In this document: one piece after another, positions 1 to 7,638 of the stretch
Numbering within the stretch: position 1 is the stretch's first letter
Layout: each line of letters starts with the position of its first letter
Assembly (NCBI GenBank): GCA_021777355.1
Contig: JAJYDO010000013.1
Location: forward strand, 1 to 46,362
Length of the DNA stretch: 46,362 bases
Source: Actinomycetes bacterium
GTDB taxonomy: Bacteria; Actinomycetota; Acidimicrobiia; Acidimicrobiales; JABEUL01
Direction of reading: 5' to 3'
The notes under the pieces: generated by a model
What the model was told of the DNA's origin: nothing
Databases searched by the model: none
What the model saw: the letters and a program-made list of their open reading frames with translations, nothing else
Program-made: the position numbers and the translations under genes

Positions 1-922
1 CAGTGAAGTTGGGAAAGTTTCCGGTGGCTGTGTAGGTACCCTGCGCCGGATTAAATGCCCCTATAAATCCACTTGAGAGCGCTTGCCCGTTTGATGCAAA
101 GCCAGCCCATGTGCCGCTTCCAAAAGTTAACCCGCTAAATGTGGCTCCACTTGGTGCGTATGCATAAATGGCCTGTGTGGCATTGACAGTTAGAGAAGTT
201 GAAAGGCTAGCTTGGTTTGCCAGCGCAAAGGGATTGGCAACATTGGTAGTAGTTGTATTATTTCCTGCAGTTATTGCAATTGCCGCGGAAGGATTTGTGA
301 AATCCAAAAGAACCCCTAAAGGAGCCCCGCTTGCAATGCCAAGCGACTGTGCAAGGGTGGAACTTAATTGCGGCGTTCCCGTCGCCACTACTTTAAACAT
401 CTGAGTTGAACTGTTGTATGTCGACGTGAAGTTTAAAGATCCAGAAGGTAAATCTAACCCGGCAATGCCGAAAGCATTCGGGAAGTCCGTGGTTTGATTC
501 AAAGTCAAAGTTGAATTCGATGGAGTAGTTGAATCTATAGAAGCTGAGGCCTGGAAGGAAGTGGAGGATGCAATTCTTCCACTTGAAGAATCAGCGGCAA
601 TGGTAAGTGTTGCCAATCCCGTATATGTTGTAACCGATCCGGCTGTTGAAACTGTCGGGTTACTTATCACGAGGCTTGCATTTGCACCATTTGTGCAAGA
701 AGTCGAGCACTCCTGGAAAATTGTATAACTTGAGGTTGCGGCTTCGGCCACTCCGCTCGGTTTAACTCCCAAAAATGTAAAGGTCAGACCAAATGTCCCC
801 AATGTTAAGAGTAAGGCAAGTAGCAATTGCTCCCTTCTTAATCGGAGTAATTTTAAGTACTTGAATTGTGCAAAACTAATTACTTTGCTTTGCATGCCGG
901 TTGAAGGCCTATTTCTCACCAT
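1..922 (-). CDS. Secreted or surface protein, 3'-truncated by window edge
   Basis: This open frame runs leftwards from an ATG at 922 to the window edge with no stop, so it is absent from the ORF track. The first ~307 residues are visible. The protein starts with a basic N-terminus (MVRNRPSTG), then a hydrophobic segment around residues 30-50 that looks like a signal peptide or membrane anchor. The rest is Ser/Thr/Asn/Gly-rich, low in charge and typical of a secreted beta-rich protein. I do not recognise a named domain. A Cys pair (ECSTSC) follows the signal region. The gene is divergent from the SARP-like regulator. A possible -10 (TTAAAT on the minus strand, 929-934) lies only 6 bp before the ATG, which would make the transcript essentially leaderless. 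Paired GTAAC repeats lie just upstream. The reading frame is secure; the function is unknown. Confidence 0.75.
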   Translation of the reverse strand, partial: MVRNRPSTGMQSKVISFAQFKYLKLLRLRREQLLLALLLTLGTFGLTFTFLGVKPSGVAEAATSSYTIFQECSTSCTNGANASLVISNPTVSTAGSVTTYTGLATLTIAADSSSGRIASSTSFQASASIDSTTPSNSTLTLNQTTDFPNAFGIAGLDLPSGSLNFTSTYNSSTQMFKVVATGTPQLSSTLAQSLGIASGAPLGVLLDFTNPSAAIAITAGNNTTTTNVANPFALANQASLSTSLTVNATQAIYAYAPSGATFSGLTFGSGTWAGFASNGQALSSGFIGAFNPAQGTYTATGNFPNFT

Positions 923-943
923 TTACCTATTTAACGAATTTAA

Positions 944-961
944 AGTTACTTCAGAGTTACA
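944..961 (-). promoter_or_regulatory. Paired heptamer repeat, candidate SARP-type operator
   Basis: On the minus strand the sequence is TGTAACT-CTGA-AGTAACT, two heptamers at exactly 11-bp pitch. A -10-like TTAAAT follows 9 bp later and the ATG of the surface-protein gene 6 bp after that. SARP-family activators are known to bind heptamer direct repeats at 11-bp pitch placed about 8 bp upstream of the -10. The SARP-like regulator gene begins 150-200 bp away. The pattern is seen directly; binding is inferred. Confidence 0.4.
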
Positions 962-1117
962 ATACTACTCTCAGTAATTTTTAAGTATACTATTACCACT
1001 CTCCGTTACTATAAATTATAAATTAACCTGTAACTCGTGCACTCAAAGCGTTCGTAAGAGTCGATATCCGGAAGATTTTAAAAATTTGCCAATAAAGGTT
1101 ACACCGGTTACTTCAAT

Positions 1118-3076
1118 TTGCAAAATACCTATATCTCTGGTTACATTGAATTCATGACCGCTGGCAAATCTCAGAAGTACCCAATGACAAGTACCCTATA
1201 TCAACTACCTAAATCAATCCAAATTAAAAATCCTAAGGCAAGGTCATTAGTTTCAAATGGCGAGTTCGTTGAACTTGCCGAGCTACTTTCAAAGTGGCTC
1301 GTTGATCCTAAAAAAGAGTCAATTGCTGAAAATATACTGCTTGATCTTTTGGCAATAGGAAAAACCAGTGAACTAAGCAGCGCTATAAAGTTGCTGCCTG
1401 ACATTCCGCTTGCTTTGAATTTATTTATGATAGATGCCGATATTCGTGTTCAAGCGGTTTCTCCCTCCCAGCTTCATGAACTTTTTGCTCAAATTAACGT
1501 GCAAACAAGAATTGACTTTAGGTTATGGCTTTCGGCACTAATTGCGGAGCGTTCTTTATGGCAAGGCGAATTGGTCGGGCTCTGGAGCGCTCAAAGTGCT
1601 CTGGCTCAAGCCCCGGATGTACATGGTCGAATCGCCTATATGGCACGCGGGAGGCTAAAGAGACTTCTGGCGGTAGCTGCAGTCTTGACCAATGGTCCCT
1701 TGGACAAAGCCAACAACGGTCTAGTGCAGGACGTAATACTTGATCTGGAAAAAGCTCAGATGTACGAGGAGATGGCAGCTACGGTCGGCCTAATAGCATG
1801 CATAAAAGTATTTTCGTATTCCCATGAGTGCGTCGATCAACTCGACCTAATTCGCGAAGTAATTGATCAACTCGATCTGCTTAAGTCTGACAGAAAAAAT
1901 ATCTCTCTTTTAGGCCTTGGCTGGGCTGCAGGTTCTGAATGGGATTTCCAAACATTGAAATCATGTGTTTTAGAACTTGAGAATCAGCCGTCTGAGACAA
2001 TGTGGCCTGTTCTGGAAGACGCTTACAAGCTTTTAAAACTTTATTCGGATTTATACGAAAAAGGACCCAGCAAACAGGTTACCGACTTCATCTTTGAAAC
2101 TTTTAAAGATCTAAGGGAAAGCACTATCAGGTTTCCATCTGCAGTAATTTTCCTGTCAAGTTACTTACTGGACATTGGTGAAACTAATACCGCCGAACGC
2201 TTGGCCGAAACGGTAATTGGCCACAATGACCTAACTATCACGTTTGCATCTGAAGCCGCCATCGAGGAGATCGATTTAAGAATCAGGATCCTGAAAAATG
2301 GCGAAATTAGGGCAGCCGAAAGGATGCTGGAGGTAATCAACCGCTGGAAGACAAGCGGGAGACCTAGGCAAGCGGCAAAAGTGGCGCTAAGAGCTGCACG
2401 TGACTGTTCAAGAGCAGGATTACACCCCTTCGCTGAAAAATTCCGCTCAATAGGAGTAAACGATATGCCTCCTAAGGCCGAGCGGACCCCTTGGGAAAAT
2501 TGGCTAATTGATCAACCTGAAACACCACTTTCCGGGACCAATGAAGTCAAGATAATGGGAAGCGATCTTGTGGTCATGAAAAATGGGCGGAGCCTGCCAC
2601 TAACCGACACAGCTGCTTTGCTCTTAACTTATTTAGTACTCGAGCGTAAACCGGTTACAACTTCTTGGCTTATGGAGCAACTATGGCCTGGTGAAAATCC
2701 AGAAAAATCTCAGAATAGGTTAAAAGTGTTGCTTTTCAGATTAAGGAAGTCTTTAGATTTGGCAAGAGACGAGCTCATTTCCAGGGATTCTCGTGGATTC
2801 TCCCTGGATCCGGCGTGGTCATACGACTATATAAAGTTCATGAGATTAATTAGGAGTGATCCCGAATCAAAGTTGAGGGCGCTTAGAGAATTTCCAATTT
2901 CACTTTGTTCAAGGCAGTTTCGATACAATGATGAGATTTCTTGGAAACGTGAGGAAGTTCATGTCTTGTGGAGGGATGCTGCTACTTGGCTAGTTGATGA
3001 GGGCATGCTGTCGCCAGAGGAAGCTCTATCCAGAGCCAGAGAAGTCGACCTTCAATTTTCACTTCACTTTGAATAA
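1118..3076 (+). CDS. SARP-like transcriptional regulator with C-terminal winged helix
   Basis: This is a 652-aa protein. Residues 1-470 are helical and Leu/Ala-rich, resembling a TPR-like array. A winged-helix DNA-binding domain of the OmpR/SARP type spans about 476-565 (MEQLWPGENPEKSQNRLKVL, followed by the recognition-helix region LLFRLRKSL). A shortened segment resembling the bacterial transcriptional activation domain ends the protein. Classical SARPs carry the winged helix at the N-terminus, so the order here is reversed. No Walker ATPase motif is visible. The start is uncertain: the ORF opens at TTG 1118 with no good Shine-Dalgarno; ATG 1154 and ATG 1181 are alternatives. GTTAC repeats crowd the region upstream, which suggests autoregulation or control of the divergent surface-protein gene. 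The regulator family is fairly sure; the regulon is inferred. Confidence 0.75.
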   Translation: MQNTYISGYIEFMTAGKSQKYPMTSTLYQLPKSIQIKNPKARSLVSNGEFVELAELLSKWLVDPKKESIAENILLDLLAIGKTSELSSAIKLLPDIPLALNLFMIDADIRVQAVSPSQLHELFAQINVQTRIDFRLWLSALIAERSLWQGELVGLWSAQSALAQAPDVHGRIAYMARGRLKRLLAVAAVLTNGPLDKANNGLVQDVILDLEKAQMYEEMAATVGLIACIKVFSYSHECVDQLDLIREVIDQLDLLKSDRKNISLLGLGWAAGSEWDFQTLKSCVLELENQPSETMWPVLEDAYKLLKLYSDLYEKGPSKQVTDFIFETFKDLRESTIRFPSAVIFLSSYLLDIGETNTAERLAETVIGHNDLTITFASEAAIEEIDLRIRILKNGEIRAAERMLEVINRWKTSGRPRQAAKVALRAARDCSRAGLHPFAEKFRSIGVNDMPPKAERTPWENWLIDQPETPLSGTNEVKIMGSDLVVMKNGRSLPLTDTAALLLTYLVLERKPVTTSWLMEQLWPGENPEKSQNRLKVLLFRLRKSLDLARDELISRDSRGFSLDPAWSYDYIKFMRLIRSDPESKLRALREFPISLCSRQFRYNDEISWKREEVHVLWRDAATWLVDEGMLSPEEALSRAREVDLQFSLHFE

Positions 3077-3126
3077 AGTCAAACATATTGGTAAGCAAAT
3101 AGGAAAGTTATTTCGTAGTCAATATG

Positions 3127-3142
3127 AGGAAGCTTGCTTCCT
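3127..3142. terminator. Hairpin between convergent genes
   Basis: AGGAAGC-TT-GCTTCCT forms a compact stem in the 130-bp gap between the convergent regulator and GNAT-ACP genes. There is no long T-tract on either side, so it is a possible bidirectional terminator only. Confidence 0.35.
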
Positions 3143-3206
3143 AAATACCTGGCCTTTCCGTCTTTTAATATCTTCTAGCCGCTTATATTTGCTGGAACAT
3201 TTTGGC

Positions 3207-4052
3207 TCACTTCGTAATCGGTTCCTGGACTGCCAAGCAGTAACAACGGTATAGTTCACCTATATTTTTCGGTACAGCATCAAGTTCTATTTCATTTTTT
3301 CCGGCCATCATGGCAATTGCGTCCAGTACGCAAAGCATCTCAATTGAGTCCCAATTCAAATCGGACACTAAATCAGTTGAGGCATCTATTTCCATCCCGC
3401 TATTGAGATGAAACTCGCTTAATCCCGTTAAAAACTCATCGAAAGTCAAAACTTTGTCTACTAACCTATCCTTGTCGGACAAGTTCACAAACCTTTCCAC
3501 AACCTGGCTTTTCACATTTTGGAAGCCACTCCAACTCGCGCTGGAAATTGCAAAAACATGCATGTCCCAAAATCTTCCGTTAAAAAAGCTATGGTCACGA
3601 AGCAAGCCTTCCTTGGCGGCGACTCTGGTCAGTTCTGTTTCAAACTGCTCCAAATTGTAGTCAAGCGTCGAAAAATAGACCTTTCTGAATCGCCACATTT
3701 TAAATAAGTAGTCAATCAGGAGTCCGACACCCTCAACTGCTAGCCCAGTTCCGCGAGTCTCGGGTGTCGAAATGACTCCCAGGTGAGCCCACCCATCTTG
3801 ATGGTTGGCATCAAAAGCAGTGACAAGTCCGACGGGTTTGCCACTCCCAATTGTTTCAGGAACAAATTGGCATAAAACACCCTTCCATAAATTATGGACA
3901 AATTCTTCCGGACCCGGCGTCATTCCTTTGTAACGCCATCTAAAACCCGCATCCTGAGAAAGTGAAATACGATAGAGCCATTCGTAGTCATTTCTATGGA
4001 CCGGACGAAGTCGCACATGCTGTCCGCGCAATTCAGTCGATTCAACTAGCAT
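3207..4052 (-). CDS. GNAT acetyltransferase fused to an acyl carrier protein domain
   Basis: This is a 281-aa two-domain protein. Residues ~5-175 resemble RimJ/RimL-type GNAT N-acyltransferases, with the acyl-CoA-binding motif A as RGTGLA (100-105). Residues ~185-281 resemble a phosphopantetheine carrier protein: DLNWDSIEML matches the carrier consensus, with Ser236 as predicted attachment site, and acidic helical flanks. The likely role is transfer of an acyl group, either held on its own carrier domain or from acyl-CoA, to an amine; the substrate is unknown. Start ATG 4052 has a strong Shine-Dalgarno (GGAGG, 5-nt spacing). A possible small ORF ends directly against this start. No polyketide, fatty-acid or NRPS gene and no phosphopantetheinyl transferase is seen nearby. 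The two-domain assignment is confident; the function is inferred. Confidence 0.8.
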   Translation of the reverse strand: MLVESTELRGQHVRLRPVHRNDYEWLYRISLSQDAGFRWRYKGMTPGPEEFVHNLWKGVLCQFVPETIGSGKPVGLVTAFDANHQDGWAHLGVISTPETRGTGLAVEGVGLLIDYLFKMWRFRKVYFSTLDYNLEQFETELTRVAAKEGLLRDHSFFNGRFWDMHVFAISSASWSGFQNVKSQVVERFVNLSDKDRLVDKVLTFDEFLTGLSEFHLNSGMEIDASTDLVSDLNWDSIEMLCVLDAIAMMAGKNEIELDAVPKNIGELYRCYCLAVQEPITK

Positions 4053-4241
4053 TTATCCTCCGTTCACATTTTTTAATTTGTAGAGGGCGCAAGTCGGCAG
4101 AAGTGAAGTCCAAGGGATAAACTGGTTTCCTCCGGACAAGCCCAAAAGTGAGTAAGTCGACTTCGCACTGAAAATTACCCTAAGGCAATTGAAATAACCT
4201 AATCGTCGAGACAAATTCCCAAAACACCTTTTGCGTTTCAT
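4053..4241 (-). CDS. Possible small ORF coupled to the GNAT-ACP gene
   Basis: This is a possible 62-aa basic protein (starts MKRKRCFGNL). The ATG at 4241 is preceded by GAGG at about 5-nt spacing; the ORF track uses an ATG five codons upstream. Its TAA stop directly abuts the ATG of the GNAT-ACP gene, and that gene's GGAGG lies inside its last codons, which would give translational coupling. No recognisable domain is present, and the composition is not strongly protein-like. It could be a leader ORF or chance. Confidence 0.3.
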   Translation of the reverse strand: MKRKRCFGNLSRRLGYFNCLRVIFSAKSTYSLLGLSGGNQFIPWTSLLPTCALYKLKNVNGG

Positions 4242-4376
4242 GGATACCTCTTTCATGATTCGCTAATTAATCCAAGGCCCCGCGGGACAATCCACTAATC
4301 ATGTAGGTACTTGTAACTTACATTTAAGTTTTCACGCTGTCAACTATTGATACAGAAACTAAATCAAGAGTCAACC

Positions 4377-4409
4377 AAGCAATTTCCAGATCCAATTTGG
4401 AAATTGCTT
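4377..4409. terminator. 12-bp perfect stem-loop after the LppX-like gene
   Basis: AAGCAATTTCCA and TGGAAATTGCTT are perfect 12-bp arms around a 9-nt loop. The element lies about 95 bp downstream of the stop of the minus-strand 342-aa gene. There is no T-tract, which does not exclude termination in actinobacteria. It may be bidirectional. Confidence 0.4.
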
Positions 4410-4503
4410 AACCAATGCTGCCTTCTGGCTATACCTATCTTCATCTGGCTCGGTGAAGATATTTAGAAATAACAGGCAGCTTTCAAAAAGAAAGTCTTTA
4501 AGG

Positions 4504-5532
4504 CTAACCTTTTGGCAATGTAGTTGTAGTCGAAGGAGCACTTGAATACTTATAGTAGGTTGGAAAGTCAAGTACTTCGTTATCGGGTGGCTGTGTCACG
4601 GAAACAGGTTGGTTGAAACTATTTATTTCCACCGACAAATCAAGTTCAATGCCAATATTTGCGATATTAGATGCAATCGATGAGGTAGTTGCTTGCGAAT
4701 TAACCGACTTAATGTTCAGCTTTATGTCAAAACCCCTTAATCTGCCAGAGTTATCAAGAAAAACGTCTAATGCCAGTGAATTCTCTAAGGTCGCAGATAG
4801 AATGCTTGCTAAAGGGCTGGAAGGACCTAGGGAAGCCTCCGCCTTGGCCACGTCCATGCTCGCACTGTACTGGGACACCGCTACCCCATTAAGCAGACCG
4901 GTCTTAGTTTCTTCGACATTTCCAAGCGAGCTAAAAGTCGAAACAAGTTGGTCAATTTCGCCCAAAAGAATATAAATTGAGCTGAATCCCGAGGAATTAA
5001 TCCCTCCGGCGGCAGCGAAAGATTGAGGATTAATATTTGTCCATCTCATCGATGAATACATAGAAGGCAACTTTGAATTATCTATTTGGACAAAGAGTTG
5101 ACTTCCTTTCTCAAGAATATTGAAAGACGATGTGCTGGAAGATGTGGACTTTGCAGTTACAGTACCTGAACTTTCGTGAGACAAGAAATTGGAGGTTCCG
5201 AGCTCATTAAAGGTAGCTAGCGGACCATTTCCATTTCCGAGTGATATTCCTGTAATACCTATTCCTAGCAATGCATCAAACCCAATTCCTCCGCTTTCAT
5301 CCATAAATTTTGGTACGTTATCAATTGCGACTTGGGGATTTGAAGCAAGCGTGCCGGTAAAGTTTGACTGAGGATTCGACGAATTTCCGTTGGTCGCGTA
5401 CACCCCCATCCCGGCAATGCCGGATAAACCCAATACCATTAGCAGTACAACCCCGCCAATGGACGAGGCCTTCCTCCTTCTTTTTCTGTCGTCACTACTG
5501 AATGCTTCAGAAGCGTTTTTTCTCTGAGACAT
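4504..5532 (-). CDS. Membrane-anchored extracytoplasmic protein, LppX/LprG-like
   Basis: This is a 342-aa protein. A basic cytoplasmic N-terminus (DDRKRRRKAS) precedes one hydrophobic segment at about residues 26-47, then a Ser/Gly/Asn-rich extracellular part. The pattern 'GTVTAKSTSSSTSSFNI', a repeated beta-strand layout and 'TGLLNGVAVSQYSASMDVAKAEAS' resemble the LppX/LprAFG lipid-binding lipoprotein fold of actinobacteria. Unlike those lipoproteins it has no lipobox Cys, so it is probably held by its N-terminal helix. The tail is Thr-rich (PSTTTTLPKG). The 576-bp gap upstream holds a GTAAC box and overlapping hairpins that could form its leader. No clear Shine-Dalgarno precedes ATG 5532. 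The family link is tentative; surface location is fairly sure. Confidence 0.65.
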   Translation of the reverse strand: MSQRKNASEAFSSDDRKRRRKASSIGGVVLLMVLGLSGIAGMGVYATNGNSSNPQSNFTGTLASNPQVAIDNVPKFMDESGGIGFDALLGIGITGISLGNGNGPLATFNELGTSNFLSHESSGTVTAKSTSSSTSSFNILEKGSQLFVQIDNSKLPSMYSSMRWTNINPQSFAAAGGINSSGFSSIYILLGEIDQLVSTFSSLGNVEETKTGLLNGVAVSQYSASMDVAKAEASLGPSSPLASILSATLENSLALDVFLDNSGRLRGFDIKLNIKSVNSQATTSSIASNIANIGIELDLSVEINSFNQPVSVTQPPDNEVLDFPTYYKYSSAPSTTTTLPKG

Positions 5533-5701
5533 TACCTAGATGCCAATCATGTTTAAGTTATGGCCAAAGTTGCGATATGAGCATATCTGATTATTCTTTG
5601 AACTACGCACAGAAGTTGATTTTAGTTCGCAAAATGGATCTAAAGAGAGGATTTTGAGAATATCTTGAAATTACTCTATTTTTTAAGTTCCGCTAGCACT
5701 T

Positions 5702-5728
5702 AGTCGAAAAGCTCAAGTTTCGACTTGA
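5702..5728. promoter_or_regulatory. Overlapping, mutually exclusive hairpins
   Basis: AGTCGAAA (5702-5709) pairs with TTTCGACT (5718-5725) in a perfect 8-bp stem. TCAAGT (5713-5718) pairs with ACTTGA (5723-5728) around a TTCG loop. The two foldings share bases, so only one can form. A -10-like TATGCA (minus, 5734-5739) would start a minus-strand transcript at the edge of this element, about 170 nt before the 342-aa gene. Confidence 0.35.
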
Positions 5729-5746
5729 TTGCATGCATAACATCAA

Positions 5747-5764
5747 GGTTACCTATAAGTTACA
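5747..5764 (-). promoter_or_regulatory. Second paired heptamer repeat, candidate SARP-type operator
   Basis: The minus strand reads TGTAACT-TATA-GGTAACC, again heptamers at 11-bp pitch with a 4-bp spacer. It is followed after 7 bp by TATGCA as a possible -10. The first heptamer is identical to the one at 955-961. Read on the plus strand it could instead face the permease gene. Confidence 0.35.
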
Positions 5765-6109
5765 CCCATTAATACTTCCTCATTCATCCTTGTCCTCAAC
5801 TACAATTTTTTAGGTTCCTATTAACGTTCAAACTAATTTTGAGGTTTGCTACTTCGCTTTCACTGGAATTTTCGATTGCTTTGAATACTATTAGGAAATA
5901 ACTTTAACAAGCAGGATATTGGCGGGATTAAGAATAGAATTGTATGGCGGCGCAATTTGATCGTGAAAAAGGTTTATTCCTTTTTGAGGAAGCAATGGAT
6001 TTAGGCCTAAGGAGCCTTAAATGTGTTGTCCAAAGGACAGGAGCCGCCGCCTTCAATATTTTGAGAGAACAGTTGATCTGCTGCTTATCTGACATAAGCT
6101 TGTGTCTCT

Positions 6110-6988
6110 ATGGTAATAGCAGTAATAGCCACGGTATTAGCGGACACTTTATTCGCCATATCGGCGGTATTCCAGCAAAGTGCAGCTTCTAAATTGGACT
6201 CTAGCCTTAATATGAGGTTCGCGCTTATCTGCCAGCTATTTAAAAATAAAAGGTGGGTATATGGGTTTTTGATTGCACTTTTAGGATATGCATTTCAAAT
6301 ATTTGCGCTTTCCACATCTTCCTTATTGGTTGTCCAGCCGCTAATAATTCTTAATTTTGTGATTGCCCTGCCTCTATCAGCGTATTTTGTTCAAAAGCGG
6401 AAAATGACCTTTATTGAGATTTTTTCCACCTGCTTAATTACGCTCGGCTTAGTGGGCTTTCTGCTAATTTCCAACACCAAGGGAGGAATTTCTAACCCAT
6501 CTCAGTCAGGTTGGATCATAACTCTGGCGTTTATTTTAGGTTCCTACTTCCTCCTAGGCGCAGTATCTGTCAGAGTCTATGATCCTACAAAGTCAATACT
6601 CCAAGCGCTTATGGGAGGGGTCGCAAATGTGCTTTTTGCCTTGCTGGCTAAGTCGCTCTCTTCCATAGTCGCTGATTCTTATAGGCACAATCATTCCTTA
6701 ATCAAGTTGGCTTCGCCACTTTTTCTTTCCTGGGAGTTTCCAATGATTTTGGCTGCCTTTTATCTCGTCCTAATTTCTGTCCAATCTGCATTTCAAGGCA
6801 AGTCACTGGGCTGGTCGCTTCCAACTCTTACAGTCATCAATCCAATTGTCTCTCTCATTATTGGATTAGTAGTATTGCATGAAACCCAAAGGAACTCTCC
6901 ACTGGCAATTTCTATGGAAAGCATATTGGCAATGCTCTGTCTTTTTGGCATCTTCAGCCTTGCTCGGATCGAACAGTCGGTCGAATGA
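6110..6988 (+). CDS. DMT-superfamily membrane transporter (EamA/NIPA-like)
   Basis: This is a 292-aa, very hydrophobic protein with about 9-10 predicted transmembrane helices in two similar halves, as in the drug/metabolite transporter superfamily. The opening 'ADTLFAISAVFQQSAASK' and 'LSTSSLLVVQPLIILNFVIALPLSA' resemble the actinobacterial DMT/NIPA-like permeases. The substrate cannot be read from sequence. An in-frame stop at 6095-6097 leaves ATG 6110 as the only upstream choice; no Shine-Dalgarno is evident. It stands alone, divergent from the LppX-like gene and followed by a hairpin at 7081-7099. The permease family is fairly sure. Confidence 0.75.
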   Translation: MVIAVIATVLADTLFAISAVFQQSAASKLDSSLNMRFALICQLFKNKRWVYGFLIALLGYAFQIFALSTSSLLVVQPLIILNFVIALPLSAYFVQKRKMTFIEIFSTCLITLGLVGFLLISNTKGGISNPSQSGWIITLAFILGSYFLLGAVSVRVYDPTKSILQALMGGVANVLFALLAKSLSSIVADSYRHNHSLIKLASPLFLSWEFPMILAAFYLVLISVQSAFQGKSLGWSLPTLTVINPIVSLIIGLVVLHETQRNSPLAISMESILAMLCLFGIFSLARIEQSVE

Positions 6989-7404
6989 ATTTAGAGCAAT
7001 TAAACTGTTTTCTGATTTTTCACCTCTCTTCAAAGAGTTAATCAAACAATTTTCCTTCCTTAAGCGTTCAAATTTTGCGAATGCCAACTAATTTGGCATG
7101 GAGAGTCGCCAATAGCGATTAGTCAGGTGGCCATTCCGAAAGATATTCGCGATTAGACGATAAGGAAAGAATCAGCCTTTCATCCAGACAGAAAAAGATC
7201 TCCGAAGTGAACCTGGAAAAGGCGTAATGTTAGCACCGAGATCTACTCAGATATGTAATGTTTCTCTTTCTGAAAATCACTATGTCAGCATTCGAAAATG
7301 TGTTTCAAAAAAATTTAAGACGCTCGATCTTAGATTTTGAGATTTGATTACCGACTTTCCGAATGATGTCCTAAAGTTCAAAAAGGCAATGGTATACTAA
7401 TGGT
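6989..7404. other. Intergenic region before vapBC
   Basis: This 416-bp gap holds the hairpin after the permease, an AGATCTC/GAGATCT inverted repeat with a long loop (7196-7202 and 7238-7244), and the vapBC promoter. The ORFs across 6866-7091 are overlaps with the permease end and do not look coding. Confidence 0.5.
7081..7099 (+). terminator. Hairpin downstream of the permease gene
   Basis: ATGCCAA and TTGGCAT form a 7-bp stem with a 5-nt loop, 93 bp after the permease stop. No T-tract follows, so it is a weak terminator candidate. Confidence 0.3.
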
Positions 7405-7406
7405 AT
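7388..7406 (+). promoter_or_regulatory. vapBC promoter with 11-bp direct repeat
   Basis: AATGGTAT occurs twice at exactly 11-bp pitch (7388-7395 and 7399-7406). The -10-like TATACT (7393-7398) lies inside the repeat, and the vapB ATG starts at 7405, so transcription would begin at or next to the start codon (leaderless). The repeat overlapping promoter and start fits an autorepression operator for the VapB-VapC complex. Confidence 0.5.
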
Positions 7407-7638
7407 GCGTGGAACCATAGACAAGGCAGGTCGAGTAGTTATTCCCAAAGAGCTTCGTGATCAACTAGGGATAAGAGCTGGGGAAATAGAGATTAATATC
7501 TATGGCTCAGGGGTCCAAATAGAACCAATCGCCGACGACAACTTGATCAAGGAGGGAAATCTTCTGGTAATAAAGGCCTCTGGGACGCCTGTAGATGATC
7601 AATTAATTAGCGCCCTACGACATGCCAACCAAAAGTAA
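7405..7638 (+). CDS. vapB: VapB-type antitoxin, AbrB/MazE fold
   Basis: This is a 77-aa protein with an N-terminal SpoVT/AbrB swapped-hairpin DNA-binding domain: 'GTIDKAGRVVIPKELRDQLG' is the classic signature (residues 3-22). The C-terminal part should wrap the toxin. It overlaps the next gene by 17 bp, the usual antitoxin-toxin arrangement, and should bind the 11-bp direct repeat at its own promoter. No Shine-Dalgarno is present, matching the leaderless promoter. The assignment is secure by fold and partner. Confidence 0.9.
   Translation: MRGTIDKAGRVVIPKELRDQLGIRAGEIEINIYGSGVQIEPIADDNLIKEGNLLVIKASGTPVDDQLISALRHANQK

Larger units (their letters stand above)
5533..6109. other. Gene-poor intergenic region with regulatory-looking repeats
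   Basis: This 577-bp AT-rich gap separates divergent genes. It contains overlapping inverted repeats at 5702-5728 and a paired GTAAC box at 5747-5764. A 82-aa ORF at 5944-6192 overlaps the permease gene out of frame and lacks a Shine-Dalgarno; I treat it as chance. Confidence 0.5.

Noticed and set aside
168-404. 78-aa plus-strand ORF
   Set aside because: It is antisense to the edge-truncated secreted-protein gene, which has the better frame and signal peptide.
4371-4571. 66-aa minus ORF after the LppX-like gene
   Set aside because: It overlaps the end of that gene in another frame and contains the 12-bp terminator-like stem; no ribosome-binding site or domain.
5944-6192. 82-aa ORF before the DMT permease
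   Set aside because: It overlaps the permease by 83 bp out of frame, lacks a Shine-Dalgarno and has no recognisable domain.
7196-7244. AGATCTC/GAGATCT inverted repeat with T-run on the minus strand
   Set aside because: The loop is 36 nt and no minus-strand gene ends nearby, so I do not call it a terminator.
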